A stretch of 64,000 nucleotides of DNA from contig CM055104.1 of assembly GCA_029204225.1 (NCBI GenBank), positions 46,496,933 to 46,560,932 on the forward strand, written 5' to 3'. Of this stretch, positions 58,376 to 64,000 are shown piece after piece. Source of the stretch: Diphasiastrum complanatum (Eukaryota > Streptophyta > Lycopodiopsida > Lycopodiales > Lycopodiaceae). A program made the translations under genes and the position numbers. Position 1 is the stretch's first letter. Each line of letters begins with the position of its first letter. The notes below the pieces were generated by a model, which searched no databases, was not told the DNA's origin, and saw only the letters and a list, made by a program, of their open reading frames with translations.

Positions 58376-58870
58376 TTTTACATTGAAACAAGGCTAAATT
58401 GGCTTCCAATCCCCTCCAGCTCAGAAGACACAAAATAATATACTCCGCCACTGCTCGGGATGCCTTAAACCAACAACACAAACATGGTAACATATCAAGT
58501 ATGGTGTCCACAAGATCTTGCAAACGTGCCAAGATCCCTACCAAAATGCTCAGATCTACAGAACAAACCTCGTAAAAAAGGCCATCTGCTCTCAGAAAGG
58601 ATGATGCAACCACCCAATAAAATATACTGCCATCAACGTAAACCTCCCTTGCCTTTTAGAACTTATAGCGCTGTTGGGTGGCTTTATTATAACTTGTTCT
58701 TTTTTTTTTTTTCCCTACGTACTTGTTGGAGAGCGGATGCAACCACCTAATAAAATCGTATCCCAGCCACGATAAATCACACCGTGCTTCTGATAAATAG
58801 AAAGCATAGCGTTATAAGGGGTTCAACGACGGTGTCCGAAACCTTTGGAAATGGAAAAACTGATCTAGGT

Positions 58871-59001
58871 GACAGCCCTCGCAGAGCACAACATTATCAC
58901 GATCATCCCTCGCAGAGCATCATCAAGATCATCCCTGGCAAAGCATCGATCATCCCTTGCAGAGCATCATAAAGATCATCCCTGGCAAAGCATCATCCAA
59001 C
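58871..59001. repeat. Short tandem repeat GATCATCCCTGGCAAAGCAT
   Basis: Five degenerate units of about 21-32 bp (near 58875, 58907, 58933, 58954 and 58980), directly before a (GA)n tract. Confidence 0.8.
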
Positions 59002-59026
59002 AGAAAATACTCTCACACACCTGTCT

Positions 59027-59029
<3 letters not shown>

Positions 59030-59119
<90 letters not shown>
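59030..59119. repeat. (GA)n microsatellite
   Basis: About 90 bp of uninterrupted GA, followed by an imperfect GGGAGAGAGAGAG. Frames through it are artefacts. Confidence 0.98.
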
Positions 59120-59122
<3 letters not shown>

Positions 59123-59319
59123 CCCGATCGAGGGAGAGAGAGAGCGCGCACACAGGGGCCGAGGAAAATTTTGAAATCTACTTGTGTATAAAAACAAAAA
59201 ATTGTGTATGTTGTTTTTTTAGCCATTTAAATTTTTTTTTTTTAGCTTTTTTCTTTGTAAAATGCATGACATGTTTTGCGAGTAGAGCGTGACATTTTCG
59301 GCGGCACATGATTAATTTT

Positions 59320-60808
59320 TTGATGGCAACCCTTACATTCTCGAGCCACTACCAACCATCAGAAAGACTGTCAATTGTAAGTGGGTCTACAAGCACAACT
59401 ATGGACCAGATGACAATGTACTGAGATACAAAGCCAGGCTAGTTGCAAAGGGCTTCTCACAGAGGTATGGCATTGATTATATAGAGACATTCTCTCATGT
59501 TGTGAAGCACATGTCACTATGCATATTATTTGCATATGCAGCTGCCTATGATATGAATATCCACATTGTAGACGAGAAGACAACCTTCTTGCATGGGGAG
59601 CTGAAAGAGGAGGTCTACATGGACCAACCACCAGGTTTTACCTGAGTCACTTGCTGACTATGCCTACAAAATGCATAGAAGAATCTATGGACTAAAACAG
59701 TCCACTAGCAAGCAGTGGTACAAGAAGAAGGATCACGCATTAAGATCCTTAGGCTTTCAGCCTTTAATGGCTGATTACAACGTTTATGTGAAAGTCATAA
59801 ACAGGGAGATCATCATAGTCATTGTCTATGTAGATGACACGCTGGTCCTATCACAGAGCGACAATCTGATTGAGCAGGTGAAGGCAAATATTTCAAGGCA
59901 CTTCGAAATATTGGACTTGGGAGAAGCAAAATGCTACATGGGTTTACAGATTGATAGAGATTTCCAGGCTAGGAGATTGTATCTACACCAATCAAGATAC
60001 ATTCAGAAGATCATTGATGATTTCAATATGACAGATTGCAAGGGAGTAAATACTCTAATGGTTCATGGCACAATGTTAACAAATGAAGACTACCCCAGAG
60101 TTGATGCAGAATGGCAAGCAATGGAGCATAAGCCTTACAAAAGGCTTTTCGGTTCTTTGATGTACTTGGCAGACAATACGCGACCAGACATTGCTTACGT
60201 AGTGTTCAGGCTGAGTCAATTCAATATCAATCCAGGCCCAACGCACTGGAAGATCACCAAGAGGATCTTGTAATATCTGCAGAACATACGGCCTATGCAA
60301 TTGTCAAGATGTAGGATTCAAGATTGAATCCTATAGTGATGCAAGCTGGGCGTCCCTGAAAGATGACAGTAAAAGCGTCTCAGGAGGATGCACCATAGTA
60401 GCCGATGCAGCAATAATCTGGATCAACAGAAAGCAGACAATAACTGCCCAATAATCTTGTGAGGCAAAATATGTTGTTGCAGCCAAGATGGCCAATGAGA
60501 TGACCTGGCTCAAACAGTTCCTAGGTGGACTAGGATAGAACACCGATGAGCCGTTGATCCTGCACATGGACAACACCTCTACTATTCATCTGACAAAAGA
60601 CCCAGTGTTTCACTCTAGATTGAGGCACATTGCCATCAAGTATCATTTCATCAGGGATTTGGTTGAGAAGGACAAGCTGAAGACCGTCTTCATACTGGCC
60701 AAGTAGATGATAGTTGACATTTTTACAAAGGTATTGGACAAGGCAATGTTTGAAAGGCAGAGAGCCCGCCTAGGAATCAGAAAAATACCAGCTTTGAGAG
60801 AGAGCTGA
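59320..60808 (+). pseudogene. Copia F: reverse transcriptase and RNase H
   Basis: Starts at the RT N-terminal edge (TVNCKWVYKHNYGPDD, YKARLVAKGFSQ, IDYIETFSHVV) with no gag or integrase before it. A stop at about 59643 breaks the frame; reading resumes in the 200-codon frame at 59671 with RIYGLKQSTSKQWY, IVYVDDTLVLSQS (YVDD at 59827-59838) and LGSLMYLADNTRPDIAY-type sequence. RNase H follows in another frame after 60273: YSDASWASLKDDSKSVSGG, SCEAKYVVAAKMANE, LHMDNTSTIHLTKDPVFHSR and HIAIKYHFIRDLVE, ending at TGA 60806-60808. Lys replaces Glu in the usual EAEY RNase H motif. Stops at the Gln and Lys positions (AQ|stop, LAK|stop) are again of transition type. Different lineage from Copia B-E. 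Confidence 0.9.
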
Positions 60809-61804
60809 AGAAACTAAGAGTTTCTGTCTTTCAAAGCCTTAGTATTTTTCCCTAGTTTTTCCTTTGTTGTTTTTCATGACTGTGCATTTTTAACTATATT
60901 TCGCATAGTCTGCATTTTTGAGCTGTTTCGTTGCACAGTTTGCATTTTTGGGTTATGAGGAAAATTCATCCCTAGGTCTAAAACACTTAGAAAATAACTC
61001 TAACAAATTTTTCCGACACCGTCACATTTTTCGCATTTTTGTGAAAAGGCAATATTGTCTTTAAATGCCTTAGAAAAGTTTTTAGGCCTACTGTCGGGTT
61101 TTTTGCCTTTCTAAAAAAAAGCGACACTTGCTCTTAGAAAGCGACACTGCTCTTAAAATCGGGAAAAATATCCTTTCACAAAAACGCGAAGGTTTGCAGC
61201 ATGAAGGCACTGTGCAATGGGCAGAAGGTGGCTAGCATTCACGGAGGACAATGACAGAAAATTGGAATCAATTTTGTTTAAGACAAATGCGTTTTCTTTT
61301 AATTACATCTTTTAATTTAATCAGATCCTTGGATTGATCACATAAAGGATCAATGAAGGATACAAACAGTATATATACAGAGTATACAGTTTCTTGAACG
61401 TAGCACTTAGTGAGGCGCGTATCAAGGAAGAAACATAGATCTAGCAATAGTTAGTTTATGTCGTGGGAAGAGAACTTCTCTTTCATGCCGACGCGTTGAT
61501 CTAGGAAACAGACAACGCTCAAGAAAGAATTTTTGATGTACACTCGTTTCTGATAATATAGATGCGTACATCTTTTCTGCTCAATGTGTAATCTGTGAAT
61601 ACTGTGACGCTTGTTCAATTTCATCAGTAGATATATTTCCGCTGTCATTAAGACATTATCTGCTGTTCATAAACTTATAGTCAGATTAGCAGTAGCTGTC
61701 TTCCGTTCGGAGGATGATTGATCACGGGTTGAGGCAGTAGCCTTATCCAACAGATCGGCTCCATCTGAGCTTCATTGGAATCCTCACAAGTTTAGATTTC
61801 ATCA
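60809..61804 (+). repeat. Probable LTR of Copia F
   Basis: Noncoding ~1 kb after pol, with GCATAGTCTGCATTTTTG repeats near 60900-60950 and GCGACACTTGCTC and GCGACACTGCTC near 61117-61155. It ends CATCA at 61804, directly before a primer-site-like TGGCATCAGAGC. No second copy is present to define the start; the polypurine tract was not identified. Confidence 0.55.
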
Positions 61805-61805
61805 G

Positions 61806-61817
61806 TGGCATCAGAGC
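61806..61817 (+). other. Copia primer-site-like sequence TGGCATCAGAGC
   Basis: One base different from the TGGTATCAGAGC site of Copia A and B, and placed one base after the CATCA end of the LTR. It belongs downstream of a 5' LTR, yet follows the LTR that sits downstream of Copia F pol. Confidence 0.7.
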
Positions 61818-62190
61818 TAGTGTGCGATTCCAACACAAGGTGGAGAAGTTGCGCTGCTTATGCAACATACGCGGCTCACCTATGGACCTATTGTGCCATC
61901 TTTTCATCGATTCTCAACATGACTCTTGTCAAAACATTCTCAACTCATAGAGGTCCATCAACATTTCTAAGGCTTCAAAGTCTCAAGGTGATTTTCACCA
62001 TACCACCTGAGACATGTATAGATGCTCGTGAAAAGCCCAAAGGGCATGCGAACCTTTGTCAAATAATCAAAATGCAAATTTTGAAACCACTCTCAAGTAC
62101 TATTTGTGATCCTTTTCACAATTCTCAAGTGGACAACCAGTAAAAAGTTGACGCATAATAGATAGCAAACAAAAATCTTGATGGAATGTT
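61818..62190. other. No gene recognised
   Basis: Follows the primer-site-like sequence. No Copia gag motif is visible where gag would be expected. Confidence 0.4.
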
Positions 62191-62194
62191 CACA

Positions 62195-62340
62195 TGGAGA
62201 GCGAATGACGGATTGCCACATAGCACATGCACATTAGTTGGAATGTGCATGTGTTATATAGCATTTTGTCATTGGTTGTCATCATAAGTGCATGTGCTAT
62301 GTATTATTTTGTAATTGGCTTTTTGTCAAATTTTCTGTAG
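62195..62340. repeat. Small hairpin element, copy 1
   Basis: AATGACGGATTGCCACATAG and CACATGCACAT are followed by their partial reverse complement (ATGTGCATGTG, then TGCATGTGCTATGT near 62288). Same sequence family as 62975-63056. Confidence 0.6.
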
Positions 62341-62359
62341 ATGTTAAAATTTGTTTCTC

Positions 62360-62960
62360 ACAAAATGGGATGACAAAAAAAACAAAATACAACAAAAAAA
62401 CTAGAATTTTTTTTGAAACAAAGAACCCAAAAAAAAATCTCAAAGACAAAAAAAAAATAACATACAAGAGTTTTAAAAACAAAAAAAAAGAAAAAAAATT
62501 GAAGTAATATTTTTTTTTTGTCAATTGCCGTTCCCTTCTTTCGAAGCAATGTATTTTGCACCACCACTGCAATGACAATGGTGGGCTCCTAGCTATCTAA
62601 GGTTGAAGATCAAAACATAGCGGAGGTGAAGAACAAAACATAACATCTACGGAGAGGGTGCTATATCACTCACCTTTGCCGTTGGAGAGAGTGCTATCAC
62701 GCACCTTTGGCACTAGATTGTTGGGAGCCGATCAATGTCACTCGAGTGGTGGTGCAAAATATGCTGATCCCAGACCTCAAAACTTATCATTGCTTGTCAT
62801 CCACTCATGGGAGCTACGTAATGCCAAGTGCTCAAGTTTCCTTTGCATTTTGGAGGCACCTCCTCCCACACAATGTTCATGTGGATTTTACAACTAGAAT
62901 TTTAGGTGATCATTCTTCTCATAGTCAGCCAATCAAATGTTGACAACAATACACGTGAGC
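62360..62960. other. A/T-rich stretch and a weak coding-like patch
   Basis: 62360-62520 is rich in A-runs. A plus frame at 62707-62943 (about 78 codons; ESINVTRV-like start, GSYVMPSAQVSFAFWRHLLP, HNVHVDFTTRILGDH) looks protein-like but matches nothing I recognise. Confidence 0.25.
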
Positions 62961-62974
62961 TTTCCGATGAAATG

Positions 62975-63056
62975 TGGACAGCCAATGACGGGCTGCCACA
63001 TAGCACATGCACATGCTGGTGAAATGTGGATGTGCTATGTGGCAGTCTGTCTTTAC
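62975..63056. repeat. Small hairpin element, copy 2
   Basis: GCTGCCACATAGCACATGCA and its reverse complement (ATGTGCTATGTGGCAGTC) face each other around a ~15-base loop; the stem is about 27 bp with few mismatches. Confidence 0.75.
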
Positions 63057-63568
63057 TAAACCCGTGATACTATAGGTGACAAACTCATGAACATACCTCA
63101 TAAGATGCATGATAGTCACCTAGCAACATGCTACTTTGAATGCGTTGAAAAGAATGTTATAAAAATTGATAGATGGTTGTAGCTCTAAAGGCCCTGTCCA
63201 CATGCACATTTCACCAACAACCAAATTGACAAAAATATAAATAACTTGCACTAGGAATGCAGAAAAAGATAGAACGTGAAAAAAAAAATTGCCAAAAAAA
63301 AAAAATCGGCCGTAGGTTTGTACGTCGTACAAAAACTCGCAAAAAAAGGCGGTCCACCTTTCACATTGGCATGACGCAGGGGAAGGCCCTCTTCCTCTCG
63401 GGCGTATGCTCTACTCAAGCACATGCACTCGAGCTCCCGCTCTCAGTCAGTGGCCCTCCCACGACGATTCCGCCCTGGAGGGAGGTCATTCCCCCTCACT
63501 TAGAGCCTTGAGAACAAACCTTTCTTGGTAGCATGAGTGATTCTTGGGAATAGAAGAGCTAAAACAAA

Positions 63569-63605
<37 letters not shown>

Positions 63606-64000
63606 AATGTTTATGAATGCTGCATTGAATGAGGAGGAGGAGTGCTTGCGATGTCTCATATGAATGTGCATGCGGTTTTCTATGCGATTCTTTTTCATCC
63701 CATTCAAGCTGGGAGTATCGATGGAACAGCACACATGACAACGGGTTTACCGCGCTCTCCTTGCCGCTTCTACTGGCTTATGTATACCTACTACCTCTCT
63801 CATGATCTTTCCTCATTCAAAATAATAACGATCTGCACCATATTTTGTTTGCCCTTTTTGAATTCTGTAAATGGTTTTGATACCAACAAATTAATGTCAA
63901 TGTCAATAATGAGCTCAGTCTTGAAGGTTTCTAGTGCTGATAAAACTATTTCAAGCCAACCCTAAGAGGAATCTACAACAATGTGGATGAAAGTGGTAAA
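63057..64000. other. No gene recognised to the window end
   Basis: Apart from the microsatellite, only short frames without recognisable motifs on either strand. Confidence 0.4.
63567..63604. repeat. (CA)n(TA)n compound microsatellite
   Basis: About 25 bp of CA repeats passing into about 13 bp of TA repeats. Confidence 0.97.

Noticed and set aside
57790-58620. Additional exon of the F-box gene upstream of 57789
   Set aside because: No family-like residues or convincing splice sites; the stretch soon becomes a tandem repeat.

Overview
The window is repeat-dominated, AT-rich nuclear DNA of a land plant. Evidence for a plant is an intact SAUR-type (auxin-responsive) gene at 38893-39411, a plant-type F-box pseudogene at 57277-57789, a possible cytochrome P450 scrap, and many Ty1/Copia and Ty3/Gypsy fragments with plant-style primer sites. 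The decayed, nested repeat landscape would suit a large-genome lineage such as a fern, lycophyte or gymnosperm; that is inference. No bacterial, organellar, CRISPR, tRNA or rRNA feature was seen.

Layout. 1-4130: two decayed Copia pol remnants. 5077-6783 (minus): an unidentified ORF broken by one stop, of a kind seen next to plant retroelements. 6936-7475: a deleted copy of a DNA transposase gene. 7616-8222: a GGTACTT minisatellite. 8288-12250: coding-like blocks I cannot identify. 13650-30045: the most interesting unit, a probable DNA transposon with two convergent intron-containing genes (transposase-like on plus at 14100-16603; unknown partner on minus from 29229 to 16742). Upstream of the partner gene are two arrays of short palindromic or alternating motifs. 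A Ty3/Gypsy element (16967-27297, TSD GTCTT) sits inside the partner gene. It has lost its reverse transcriptase core, its gag is inverted, and it carries a long extra ORF after integrase. A tandem duplication of the host segment preserves the empty insertion site.

30158-30964 is a large foldback element. 31300-36796 is a Copia 5' end (A) interrupted by a second Copia (B). 37137-43300 holds the P450 scrap, the SAUR gene, two local tandem duplications and a Copia integrase relic. 43640-46305 has RT-like scraps and a second Gypsy fragment. 46306-57000 is a stack of three Copia elements: C on plus; D on minus; E inserted into D on minus with TSD GCTTT. Then come the F-box pseudogene, tandem repeats and a (GA)n tract, Copia F (59320-61804), and a tail with small hairpin elements.

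The only gene likely to work for the host is the SAUR gene. The rest is mobile DNA in decay. Many in-frame stops sit where Trp or Gln is expected, as C-to-T decay of methylated DNA would produce. All family names come from reading motifs by eye, with no database search.
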